Source: Hygrocybe punicea (taxonomy: Eukaryota; Basidiomycota; Agaricomycetes; Agaricales; Hygrophoraceae). From it: a DNA stretch of 64,000 bases. Both the position numbers and the translations under genes were made by a program. The DNA lies in the NCBI GenBank assembly GCA_963556145.1, contig OY744472.1:2914001-2978000 (forward strand), written 5' to 3'. Shown here piece by piece: positions 34,737 to 46,092 of the stretch (positions are counted from its first letter, which is position 1; each line of letters begins with the position of its first letter). The notes under the pieces were generated by a model. The model was not told where the DNA came from. It searched no databases and saw nothing but the letters and a program-made list of their open reading frames with translations.

Positions 34737-36899
34737 TCACACACACTCCTTCACTTCATAATCCACATCCTCCGCCACATCCTCCACCCCGTTGCCACTC
34801 TGCCTCTCAACAATACCACCATCATTTACATGCAACCATGCCTCTAACCGCCTCCCTAACTCGCCCCCTCGTCCCCCGCAAATATCACCTGTGGTATTCA
34901 ACATCTGGACCTTCTCCTTCTCGGTAGCAAAGGGTAACCGTGAAAAGGGCTGCCATTTCAGCAAAGGCACCGTAAGAATTATTTCCCTCCCTTCCTTGCT
35001 CTCGCTTGGTGGATGCGAAACCCCTGGACTCGCTAAACCACGCATCGCATCGCCGGCCTCTTCCACCTCTCTGAACCACTCCTCTTCCTGTTCCTCGGGG
35101 CCGAGAATACTGTCGACAAGTCCCTCTTCCCATCCATCCCATTCTACGCACCGGTGCGCCATCCTGAGTTGCATGCCTTTCTTTTCGTAGTGTAGCCAAT
35201 CGCGGGCAACACCAGCGAGGTCAAATTCATTTCCATTGTTTGCTGCATGCAATTTGGATCCTTTGGTGGCTAGATCGAGGACGGCTTGCCGGAAGAGTTC
35301 TGCAGTGAATGGACTTGATTGGAGGAAATTGGGGAGATGGGCACAGGCCCAAAGTGGCCGGATCGTGGTTGACTCCCAGTCAATGATACAAGTCTATATG
35401 GATAAAATATTCAGGTCTATGGTGGAATCGGATCCATAAAATGCTTACAATCTTTGAATGGTCATCGTCATCGACGAACACATTCTCCAAACTCAGATCG
35501 TGGCAGTCTAATCCTAACTCCACCCGATCGAATTTCTCACCGAGCTTTTTCATGACTCGTATCCACCGTTCCATCTCCTTTCTGACGGTGTCCACCCTGG
35601 TTTCCAAGTGGGCAATCAAGAACGTACTTCGCTGCATTCGCCTGTAGTCCTGATACATGGCATCTCCGGGACCCTCCCACTCTTCCTCACATTCTTCTAG
35701 ATCCCACTCATCACTCTCATCACTCTCATCCCCGGGGACAGCTTTCAAGTGATGATGCCTAGAAGATCGTATCTCGTCCGGGTCAAGGTGTAGCCGATGC
35801 GGTGCGGCTCGTCCCTCGTTTTCGTGGATGACCGCGTTGATCTCACGCTGCGCACACGAAAACAGATAAGCCTCGGACGTAGCCCATGGCCCGCGATCAA
35901 TCTCGTTAGGATGAGAAAGTTCGCCCCTATTGGATCCAAAGAAGGGCCAGGAAATGATCGGTCCGACGTCAACTCCGAAAGTAGGTTTGACTTGTGAGTG
36001 CGGTTTGGGAGTCATCATACTTGCCATGGAGGCAAACGGAAATGCGGCCGCGTGAAGGTGGTTTGCCTTCGGAGTTGCAACTTCTGACCTCACAGACAGC
36101 GGCGGAGGATTGAGCTCGGAATACAGCGATCCTATTTGGGAAAATCGATGTGAGAATAAGGGGATGACCAGAGATGCAAGATGTTCAAGTAGCTTCACAA
36201 GCTCCCCATGCGCCATGGAGTGATAAACTTTAGAGAGTGAGATCCCTGACGCCTGTGCAACCATGTGAATTTGCTGTAACCATTTTTATTACACTTTGAC
36301 GCCTGACCTTGGACATAAGGATATATTCGCCCCCTAAGCGATTATACGGGTTCGAATCGTGGTGATATACGGTGGGAACTGGGATCGAGGTGTGTGCACG
36401 GAGGTATTGCATTGTCGCCACCTCCGATTCCGTCTTGAGCCGCGGCATGAAGCGGCGAGCAACGCGTGCCACTAGAGTGGAATGGTCCACGAGGGTGACC
36501 ATATATGCCTAGTCTCGGTACTACGTAAGTCTTTTCCGGTTAGTAACAACCCTCAATTATCGCAAACGTGCCTTGTGGAAAGTCCCTGGAGTGGCAAGCG
36601 TGAGCTTGACGGTGGAGTCAGAGCTGCTGGCACTTACCCGAACTTAGAAACTTGATCCTTCCGACCTCGAGATTCATTTTCTCCCTTACAACATCTTTGA
36701 GAACCTTTCTATCGACTTGAAATGGATGCTGAGGGTGAGCTTCAGCATCTGCTCGTGCCTCTCGCTTTCTATCTTCATGCTCGATTTCCCAGTCCCATTC
36801 TAACACAGGTGTCGCAGAACAGTCAGGTTGCACTATGCTAGACTGTGCGGATCCATGAGTATTCAGATGGAGAAATAGATCAGGGCCATTGCGAGGCAT
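34737..36899 (-). CDS. APH-family phosphotransferase-like protein
   Basis: Five exons close in phase: 36638-36899, 36572-36585 (14 nt), 36308-36508, 35449-36252, 34737-35393 (645 aa). Landmarks of the aminoglycoside phosphotransferase/choline-kinase-like fold: GTFHKAYMVTL (glycine loop), VARVARRFMPRLKTESEV, LRAHTSIPVPTVYHHD, GGEYILMSKASGISL, catalytic loop HDLSLENVFVDDDD and IIDWEST, the metal-binding IDWE. The substrate is unknown; fungal members are very diverse and not antibiotic resistance genes. Unusual are a long acidic insertion before the catalytic loop (DESDESDEWDLEECEEEWEG) and an acidic C-terminal extension. The intron 36509-36571 starts with GC and is needed to join GTFHK to AYMVTL. 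Confidence 0.88.
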
Positions 36900-37522
36900 A
36901 GCAGACCAGTACTGGCTTTGGACGGCTATTGAAGTGTCCCCCTGCACAAGGTAAACGAGAGAATGATATGTAGTGGTTGTTCGCTAGATGATCTCAAGTA
37001 TTGTCGACAGTGCCGATGTACGATGACTGAAAGAGGATGGAATTCCGAACGATATCACAGCTCCAATTTATGGTGGCTCCGAGTCGGTCATAACGAGACA
37101 CGTGCCTCGGCTACGGCATCCACTTTGCGAATTATAATGTTAGCACTGACACTAGCACTTCTTGGAAGATTGCGAATGAGTTGCTTGCCGTATTTCCAAG
37201 ACACCGAACATAATTTTGGCGGAAAGAGAAGGCACGGAAGCGAACGCGTATGCTCCTGCCGTAATTCCGGCAGTCGTCGGAGAAAGCTTCATCATATTTA
37301 TCGTAATAAAATATTAGTATAGCTGGGGCCAATAAAATGGGGAACGGACGTCGTACTAGTACTCTCTCATCACTTGCATAAATAACAAAATTATTACTTC
37401 CCTAAAGGGGAACCTCAAACACAAGACAGAACAGCTATAAATATGGATTTCCAGTAAGCGGCGATCTGCAACAATGGAAACTCAAGTTGAAACGGCTGAA
37501 CCAGAATAATGGTATAATTCTC
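36900..37522. other. Intergenic, no gene seen
   Basis: Promoter side of the APH-like gene and 3' flank of the F-box gene. No coding motif. Confidence 0.5.
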
Positions 37523-39549
37523 TCACCGCTCATACGTCGGTTCCGTCCAAAGGACTTCTTCAACCCGGCCCTTTAACCAATTCACCACATCCTGCCCTAG
37601 TGTTGCACAATCATACAGCTCCAGCTGTTTCAGTTTGACGGGCGTGACGCCATTCACCATGATAGTCGAGGACGCTACATCTGGATTGCGGGCGTCTACC
37701 ATCTGCACTAACTTCGCCACCCCGTCGCTGTGCGAATGGCAATTTTTCAGCGCAAGTGACACAAGGTTGGGGCATGCCCAATGCGTTTGGTCCTCATCTG
37801 GGGGACCAAGAGCAGTAAGGAGCGACTCGAGCGGCGTTCCTCCGATGCGAAGCGACTGTAGATGCATCAAGTCTGCCAGGACAGTCCATGATATCACCAC
37901 GCCACCTGGGCCGTAATAGAATGACGACGGGTTGCTGTTGCCGTATGCGACGGAAAGATGTCCCAAAGGCGGATGATTTGAACGTGTAAGAAGGTTCGAG
38001 ATCGTGTCTTCGATCGGATCACGAGCCTCAATATCGAGACTTAGTGTATCGATGGATGGGAGTATAAGGTAATCCACAAGTTGGGATAACAGATGATGTC
38101 CTCCCAGGCTCAGGTCTTTGAGTTCTGAGAGAGTTGTAGGCGTCAACGGTAATATGGCTGGTAAAACAGCAGAAAAGTGGAGTGCCAAGACTTCAAGATT
38201 GGGGTTGGATGAGACTAAATATAATATTCGATCCAAAGGGAAGTGATTGGTAGGCAATGCGCGAAGGTTGAGAGAGCGAAGGTTGGTCCGTAGTATTGGG
38301 GAGGACCACTTGAATGGGGTGAATTGCAAAGTCAACGACTGCAAACGCGGCAACATCACCGTGGCGTTGGAGTTTGCACTCGGCAGCCATGGCCACTCGT
38401 GGTAAAACGCGGCTTCTGCACATGATACTTCGAATTCTACCAACATTGGTCCATCGCCTGTTGCGACAGTTGAACAGTCAGCAATCTTTTCAAAGTCAAT
38501 AGTCGCACCGCAGCATACCTGTGATTGACTTGAGAGCGGACATTGACGAAAATTGTTTGTCGAACCTAAACACGAATCGTTCCCACCGATGCATTTGTTC
38601 TACCAGATAGTACACTGTAATATAACCCCAATGAAGGCTCGTCCGAGACACTGGGGAAGTTTTATCGATTGGAGAGCTCGGCGGCGAGATTGTCCAACCG
38701 TCATAATTTGATGGTGGTGGAGGAACGACTATGGGCGTGTGAGCAGGCGGAAGAATTGGGATGGTAGTACTCGAGTGAGGAGGATGTGGTATCACGTAAT
38801 GGGCGCTTTGATGATGGGAAAACGGATGCCCCCATGTCGGAGACGTCGGGCGCGGGCGTGAGGTAGTCTCCGATGATCCCTTGTTTACCCGTAGATATAT
38901 CTCAATATCTAGGGGCACCTTATTGCCTGAGCGCTCCAACCACAATCGTATAATATCGGCCGACGAGTGCTGGGTCGTCAGAAGGCGTATCTATAGACGG
39001 ATATCAATGTCTTATTTGCGTCTCTGGATCAGAGGAAAGGAAACATGCCTTTGACCATATCCTAGGCATCGATAGTGCAGTTTTCCGCCACAACGAGGAC
39101 ACCGCACAAAGCACCCAGGCACAACATGGGTGGTCTTCGAAATTAAATAAGAAAATTTGTCGCAACAACTCCAAAGGCAACCTTCGGATCGGCGAAAGGT
39201 ACGCCATCGTTTGAAACATCTTGTCCTCTAACACTGCACGCTCCTGCTGTAACTCTTTTATGGCACATTTTGAGTCCGCCACGATTTGTGCTAGTGCTGC
39301 TTCCGAGGTATCGATCTTTTCCGTTATTCGGGAGAGAGATCGACGATGGGTTTCGAGGGCTCGTCGAGCTTCCGCTAGGGTTGCTTCGGTCGCTGGTTCT
39401 GGAAGAAGCTGGGATAGCCTCATTATACAGTGCAAGTTCAAGTTCAAGTTGCTACCAGGGGGCGATGCGGATTGAAGTGAGGTTTCCAAGTCCGATACTT
39501 GTATCCGTTGACCTCCACACACCCCCGAAAAGTGTCGTGCGTCTGCCAT
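37523..39549 (-). CDS. F-box protein with leucine-rich C-terminus
   Basis: Three exons close in phase: 39049-39549, 38519-38990, 37523-38457 (635 aa). An N-terminal coiled coil (ARRALETHRRSLSRITEKID) precedes an F-box-like motif (SPIRRLPLELLRQIF, CAVSSLWRKTALSMPRIWSK). After RLLTTQHSSADIIRLWLERSG comes a Ser/Pro-rich insert, then leucine-rich repeats (LQSLTLQFTPF, LRSLNLRALP, LEVLALHFSAV, LSELKDLSLGG, LKQLELYDC). This is the large basidiomycete F-box family, expected to present substrates to SCF ubiquitin ligases through Skp1; the target is unknown. Intron 1 (38991-39048) begins GCATGT and must be GC-AG: GT alternatives bring a stop. Confidence 0.9.
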
Positions 39550-39751
39550 GGTTTAAATCTGCCAAAATCACCGAAAGTATCACCGAAAGTATCACCGAAA
39601 GACCGAAAGTAATACATAATGAAATTACAAATCTATTAAGCGAATCCATTTTTTATTATATACACTCATCGACGAGAAGCCATACTTCAAGTAGAGTCAA
39701 GAATACAACCACTCATGGAACAACGAACAGCGAACAGCGACCTCGGGTCAC

Positions 39752-40249
39752 TCATTTCTTCCCGGCATCAATTGCATCCCCGTTCTTACAGGCAATGATT
39801 TTGATTCTGGGTGCATTCACGATTTCGTTCGACTCCATCTTGAAAGACGGGTTTTTGACGATGAACGTCCAGACGTCATCGCATAGACGATAGGTGTGAA
39901 GGTGCCCCTGGGATAGGCTCAGAGATGATCACAAGAAGGTGAGAAGGATGTACCTTGAGCGTTGTCTTGGTCTTCACTTGGCGCACCATGGTGTCTGCAA
40001 GCGACTTGTCGAACTTTCATATGTTAGAACATTTAGCCCTAGTCCGACAAATAAGGCCAACCACCTGTTGGAGAACCTTCATGGCCAACTGAGGTGTAAT
40101 AGCCCCACTTGTAATGAGTTCATCCAGCGAATCAGTGAGCGCCATGCCAATCCTGCCATTAATCGACCATCACTGTCACGTTACATCGCATGAGGAATGA
40201 AAACGACCTACGATGATCCCCGGTAAAACTCATAGTAGGCAGACGCCAT
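39752..40249 (-). CDS. TOA2: Transcription initiation factor IIA gamma subunit
   Basis: Four exons close in phase: 40212-40249, 40065-40152, 39954-40013, 39752-39907 (113 aa, normal for the family). The N-terminal helical region ([37 protein letters not shown]) and beta-barrel region ([31 protein letters not shown]) are strongly conserved. TFIIA gamma pairs with TFIIA alpha/beta and stabilises TBP on the TATA box in RNA polymerase II initiation. Nothing is missing. The tail after NPSFK is about 30 residues longer than in metazoan proteins. Confidence 0.97.
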
Positions 40250-40429
40250 GGTATAAGCGTTGCGTAGGAGTCACCCTATCAAGAGCCATCACTTACATGA
40301 GTGATGAGTCACGCTAAGCCACCCCGTGACCGTGGCTGATATCCTCGAACTACCATACCTAATAAACGAAGCAAAGGTGATATCGATGTCGACTCTCTTC
40401 TTGAATCGGTCCCGCTAGATAATGGATTA

Positions 40430-41924
40430 ATGGATGGTCTTCAGCAACTTGACCGCGACGAACTTGCCGCGGTATTAGCTCATATTGCCAATGTAGCCAA
40501 CATCTCTACTGCTGCGTTCAAAAGGACCAGAATTGAGCTCTCCTCTTTCGCTGACGCCAAATGGTCCGATTTTGCCAAACAATTTGGTCTGCCCCAGAAC
40601 GTTTCGAAGCTCAAACTTGAATCTTTCACGACCCCCAGATATGGCCTTCCGCCGTCATTGCATGAGGCCATGTTTGAAAATGCTTGGCGTTGGCAGGACG
40701 TCTATCGCGAGAAGGTTGATCACACAAGGGAGGAGGCAAGAGTTAGAATTTTAGATCCCGTATGTCAGTGAAATAGCGGCTACGTGCATTTTCTTCAACG
40801 ATCAATGTTGCAGTACATTGTTCCCATTGTGGCATTATTTCAAGGTCGAATCATCGACAAGCCGGAGCAGTCAATGATGGAATCTAGATACTCAACTGGA
40901 GGTGAGGTTGAGCATGAGGTGACCTCAGCACCTTGTTTATTGTTTGCAAGTTCTGAAACGGATATTTTGGTAGATCCTCATAATAGACGACGCCCTCTTC
41001 TTTGTCATTAAGCTCAACAGGCCGGGTGTAAATGCATTGGCTCAAATGTTCCTCGAACTCCTATGTGTGTCTTGCCTATTATCTGTGTATATTCGGTATT
41101 TAAGCGGTCCACCAGCCGCCGCTGAAATGAACGAGTCAATCAATTTCAGCGGATTGCGCATTTATGGCCTTTTGACCGACCTCATCCAGTTTAAATTCTA
41201 CTCATATGATCCCACCGCTAACCAATTCTGCTTTGACGAGACGATAATCATCAACATCAAAAGGACAGATGCGTTCTCCGACATGATGGACGGTCTGTAT
41301 TTCTTCCCCACAGCACTTGTTCAGAGTTGACTTTCTCCCTCAGTTTCCAATAAGATCTTCGGTGTTGTTCTGTCGGCATATATAGAGAGTTTGCGCGCAA
41401 ATATAACAAGACAGGGCAAAACACAACAAGGTTAGTCCATCTGCAATGTATCGAGTACGAACATACTGACATATCTGTGGTTTTCATTCGTGGGTTTGCC
41501 ACTTGGACAGCAGAACGTATGTCCTTTAAACTGATTAATTGACTCTACTCGTAACTTACTGGTGGGTGGAAGAAAACAGGTGACCGTAAATTGATCGACC
41601 AGTGGAAATCTGCGCTTACGCTAGCCGAAGAATGTTGCGCCAAGTTCAAAGAGCCACCTGCTAGTCCTCTCGACATCGAAGAGAAGGCAAACGAAGCTTT
41701 GAGTTTGCTAACCAAAAGGTAAACAGCTGCTCCAGCTATATCCTGGCCTTGTTGTGTATGGGAAATGCTCACCACACCGTACCTTGAGTGTTCGTTCCAT
41801 TCCTCGCGCATCTACTTTTACAGGAGGAGACGACGACCCCTCAACTCCAACTGAGCTCAAGGCACTAGCTACTCGTGTTGCCAAAGGAACACATGAGCGT
41901 TACTTGTCCAAGCTTAAGCAGTAA
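40430..41924 (+). CDS. Uncharacterised mushroom-type protein
   Basis: Exons 40430-40759, 40814-40934, 40987-41064, 41116-41292, 41344-41430, 41580-41718, 41824-41924 (about 344 aa). All junctions close in phase except the last, which is off by one base. Key segments: GRIIDKPEQSMMES, STGGEVEHEVTSAPY, DALFFVIKLNRPG, AQMFLELL, AAEMNESINFSGLRIYGLLT, LIQFKFYSYDP, NQFCFDETI, NKIFGVVLSAYIESLR and DPSTPTELKALA. I recognise it as a family recurring in agaricomycetes as a hypothetical protein. The E...EHEV...FFVIK pattern faintly recalls a PD-(D/E)XK nuclease core, but this is speculative. Confidence 0.7.
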
Positions 41925-42337
41925 ATCCATGTATGAGAGGCGTATTGTCCACCATCGTTGACCGGACAGGACAGATCCAATGATTGATTCAATGCCATAT
42001 TTCACCATTTCGTTCAGTCTGCTCAATTGGCTTTGTTCCAGCTGTAATTGTACATATATTTGGGTAGGAGGGGGTCTTATCCACTGTAGCTTCAATTTGT
42101 AGGCTCTAGTTTGGCCTGTCTTGATCATACTAGTTGGAAACAGAGATGGCTAGTATGCTTGCGGTATACTAGCGAAGAACTGAGCGAAAAACCACATCAA
42201 GAAAAACCTCCATCTTAAATTATGTAAGATACTTCGACGTTTTGCAAGAATACAAGTCGATCATGGGTCGACACAACATGTTTTTACTGAGAGTTATCTG
42301 TCATCTATTGAATGGATTCTATGCTAGGCTGCGTTCC
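41925..42337. other. Intergenic, no gene seen
   Basis: Convergent 3' interval between the uncharacterised gene and the NFX1-type gene. Confidence 0.5.
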
Positions 42338-45300
42338 TTATGCGTCGTCCTCCCAATCATCAGGTACCTGTATGTGTGACTCCGGCATGGAGGCGGGCAC
42401 AGGCTTCATAATCGGAGCGGAAGGACGGGCTCCACCACTAGTGGGGGCTATACCCTGACTAGGACTGGCTGCGATAGGTGTGCTAGTACCAGACCGCGCA
42501 ACCACTGCGGTCCAACCTCGTTGAGAGCTGCCAGATGGCTGTGTTTGGGGTGGGACAGGTCTGGCAGGCCGCATCGTGCTTGTGGTCCTCAAGTCCACAA
42601 GCTTTCCAAGAGATCCGGTAGTTGAGGACGACAGTACTTCAGAAAGCAATGGGACTGGAACACGTGTGTCGATGCGACGGAGTAATTGAACACTTCGTAT
42701 TCCGATATTGTCGTCGGTTTTCGACTCTGCAAGAAATGCAACGGTGCTACTCACCTTCGATGAGGCTCTTGGTCTACCATCTGGGTGTCCATTCTGTACA
42801 AGGACGCGAGCTGTAAATAGACTGAAATCAGGGACGCAACAGAGGTCATGAAACAACTTCCTGACAGTAAGCACAAACTTCCGGCGATCTACAGGCATGT
42901 GAGGCAAAACCTGTGTCCTTTTATCGGAGGAAACAAATCTGCGACAAATTTACATCAGCGACAACTCATCCAGTAGAATCTCACACACTCTGCGAAAGTC
43001 TTCTCCACAAGAGTGAGCAACTTTAAATTGGCTCTTGCGAACAATATAAGTTCGTCACTGAAGACAACACTAGCCTTCTCCCGATTCTCCGTATTGATTC
43101 CCAACGCATCGGCCAATCTCGCGTTCCGTTTGGCGATGTTGCAGTCATTGTTGCACTTTGGCTGCTGAGTTGATTCGCAACCTGATGGGTGTGCCATGCT
43201 ACGCGCACAGGGAACAGCTTGACGGATGCGACGACAAGGGCAGGTTAAAGTGATAACAGCTCGACAAGGCTCAAGCTCTGCACAGGACGAGGGAGCGTGG
43301 CAGGGTAGTGTGCATGGGTGGTGTTCTGGCAGGCTAAGTCATGTCAAGAGGTCAATCCTGGCTTTGTGGCAGCGTCATTAAACTGCGGGCTAATTACCAG
43401 AGTTTGCGCGACTTTCCACAAGGAGAATTGCAACATCCGCAATCATCACCATGGCAAAGTCTCTCGCAATGGTGAAATCCACACCCCAAAAGTCTAAGCC
43501 CGAGAAAAATAAATCAGTCAATACATGTGATGTATGTCATTCCAGCTTGCCTCCCACAAATGGCCCCGCAGGAGACCTTTTCTTGCGAACACCTCACATT
43601 ATCAACGACCTTTTTCCCGCAGGCGCAATTCTTGCTGGCTAAAAAGGGGCAGGGTGGACAGGTCGAGGGGTCTTCGTGGCACGAATGCTGCGTCCGAGGA
43701 TGTCCACAGGGTGGCAATGGTCGAGTGCACGGATAAACACAGCTTATATGAGTACCACAAGGTATTGGAGGCTCGAGGACAGTGCGACCACAATAACAGA
43801 TCATCTAAGCAGCCTAATCAGAGTCGGATTGAAAAGAAATAAAAGAAACACACAAACCTCGTCGAAACTACTCCTTAGACATGGTGGACAAACACCTCTA
43901 TGATCCCTCTCTTCACATCGGTGATTACCACAGGCGAGCATTTTCGCGCAAATCAAATCACACTCATGCAATCCCGTTTCGTCAATGCCAGCCTTGTCAA
44001 CCACACCACGCTTCTTCCCTTTGCCCTTTGCGGCGACAACAAGCGAGGCAAGAGGACAACAAACCCGGTTGCATTGATGCCTCCCACAAGCACGAAGGGC
44101 GGGACACGGACGGTCACACAGAACCCCACTATCTGCGTTTTTGTGAATGCTCGAACATCTCACATCCTTCGTGGTAGCGCCACATCTACACGGCCGCACT
44201 AGCATGATTGTGCACGGTGGACAGGGACCGTTGTGACACTTGCTAGAACAGACGTGGTTGCACTCTACGAGAGGCTTCATGCAAGTCGATTTGCACTCTG
44301 GGACAGGATCCGAGCATTTTGTTCGGGATAGATTCGTATTACGCGGGAAATGCGAGACATTCGAGGGGGCAATCTCGTGTTTGCCGCAAGGACAATGGGT
44401 AGTTTGCGAGGGCGACCAAGGACAGGGGGGAGGTGTGAAAGAGGGTGGGTGACAAGAATTTGAGCACAAATGAATACCACAATCGAACGGCCTAAAGAAT
44501 ATTAACAACCTGGCGAGACGAATAATCACAGGCCACCAACCTGTTGCAGATATTTTCACAGCTAAATCGGCCAAGCCATTTCTGCCCATCTTGTCCATCA
44601 TACACACCTAGTGCGCACTCCTTCACTTCCCCTTCTCCACATGGTACTTCTCGACCAGCTCTTCCACAATAGCACCTCACCATCTCCCTCACTGGACATG
44701 GTTCACAGCCATCTGCATGACACAATTGCTGACAAGTATGGCTCCCACACCCTAGATTCTTCCCACAGACTGCACTGCATGATAGATCGACACTCTCGGA
44801 TGTCACAGATACGTCTTTTTTCGGCGCGAGGCGGGAACACTTGAATGAAAGGCTTCGCCGACCACAATGACAGGGCATCGTGGTGATGATCTGACAAGGT
44901 GGGCACGGGCCCGGATGACACGCCAAAGGGCACGTATGACTGCAGGCACGGGGGCGAGTACAAAGATTGGCGCACGAATGCGGCGTCGCCAGACGCGTTA
45001 GCTTTGGTTCTGGGGTCGAGCCGCAGAAACACCTACAAATTCGTGATGAAGATTTTGTACTCCACTGGCAAGTGAGAAAAAGAAATCCTACCAATATTGA
45101 TGGGGCACAATATCTCTCTCCGACCGACATCCAGGACACCTCCACTCACCTTTCCTGTCTTCCCCTCGAGCACGCCATGCTTCTGAAACTTCTTTGACAC
45201 TCTTCGCCGCCCACGAGCGAATACACTTGAGATGGAAAGTCGTCCAACAGCACTGAGCGTTGTCAGCATCCCTCGGATGTCCCACTGGTTGATCTTGGTC

Positions 45301-45894
45301 ATAGAAAGGGGCAGAGGGAGAGCAAGACCACGTAGGTTGGGCAGGGTGGATAGCAGAGAAGCAGATGAGGCAATCAGGGTATGGCGGTGTGCTAATTGCA
45401 TGTATCATTGTTGATGTAAGGTCGTCATTCTGAGGAGCACGATTACGATGAGATCCTCTCCAGGACCCAGAAGGTGCGGCATTAACGGTTACCGAGGGCG
45501 CTGACAGTGTAGCATTGAATTTCGCTCCTCGACTTCGTGGCTGCTGGGAATGAGATACGTCTTTACTCCCTGGAGTGGCGGTAGAGTTCGTGGAAATAGA
45601 ATGACCAATATCTTCAGGAGTTATGGCTCCGTTGTTGAACGACTTTGGTGGATTTCGTCTTCTGGTATTTTTGGACCTAGTATCCGTGCCCGAGACAGAA
45701 CCAAGGGTGGAAAGGACCTTCCTAGGTCCCCTAACCCCTAGATTGGCAGAACGATCTCCAACGTTTGCACTATCGCTATGTCGCGGCAGTCTGTTTGGGG
45801 GCGTGCGAGTCGGGTCCCTTGGTTGTTCTGCTGCGCTGAGGGAATTAAAGCTGGCGCCAGTATCAAGATTATTCGAAGCCTCAGTCGCGTCCAT
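42338..45894 (-). CDS. FAP1: NF-X1-type zinc-finger protein (FAP1/NFX1 orthologue)
   Basis: Nine exons close in phase: 45092-45894, 44541-45032, 43858-44491, 43551-43804, 43398-43493, 42989-43333, 42866-42938, 42755-42810, 42338-42692 (1035 aa). A disordered N-terminus leads to a RING/PHD-like finger (CLICFSAI, WTTFHLKCIRSWA, WRCPGCRS), then a long run of NF-X1 Cys/His fingers (CSHTCPLACHPGPCPPC, CGSHTCQQLCHADGCEPC, CNHVCSSKCHNGPCPPC, CGFHHCERLCHGDDC), and an R3H-like region (DRRKFVLTLASLYRMDTQ, VDQEPHRSVQLLRRIDTR). The tail ends WEDDA. Homologues are nuclear RNA/DNA-associated factors with a potential E3 ligase finger; yeast FAP1 binds FKBP12. The intron at 43494-43550 starts GCAAGC. Confidence 0.95.
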
Positions 45895-46092
45895 GCAAGT
45901 TGCAATTGAGAATAAGGCGGTTTGTCGGTTCTGACTCAGGTTATATAGCACGAGTCACAACAATGATAGCCGACGTTGCTACTAGTATAGATTACCCGAA
46001 ATGCTATCTACAGCCCACCGAACCTTCCTCCCAGAAAAAATCCAAAGTTAATTAACAGCTGAAAAATATAGAGACCAGACCCTATGTTATGT

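Noticed and set aside
36350..36375. GGTTCGAATC resembling a tRNA T-loop
   Set aside because: It lies in a coding exon of the APH-like gene and no cloverleaf can be drawn around it.
43514..43550. Reading through NFX1 exon 4 to a stop at 43514
   Set aside because: A GC donor at 43550 joins the next Cys/His finger in phase, as the family requires.
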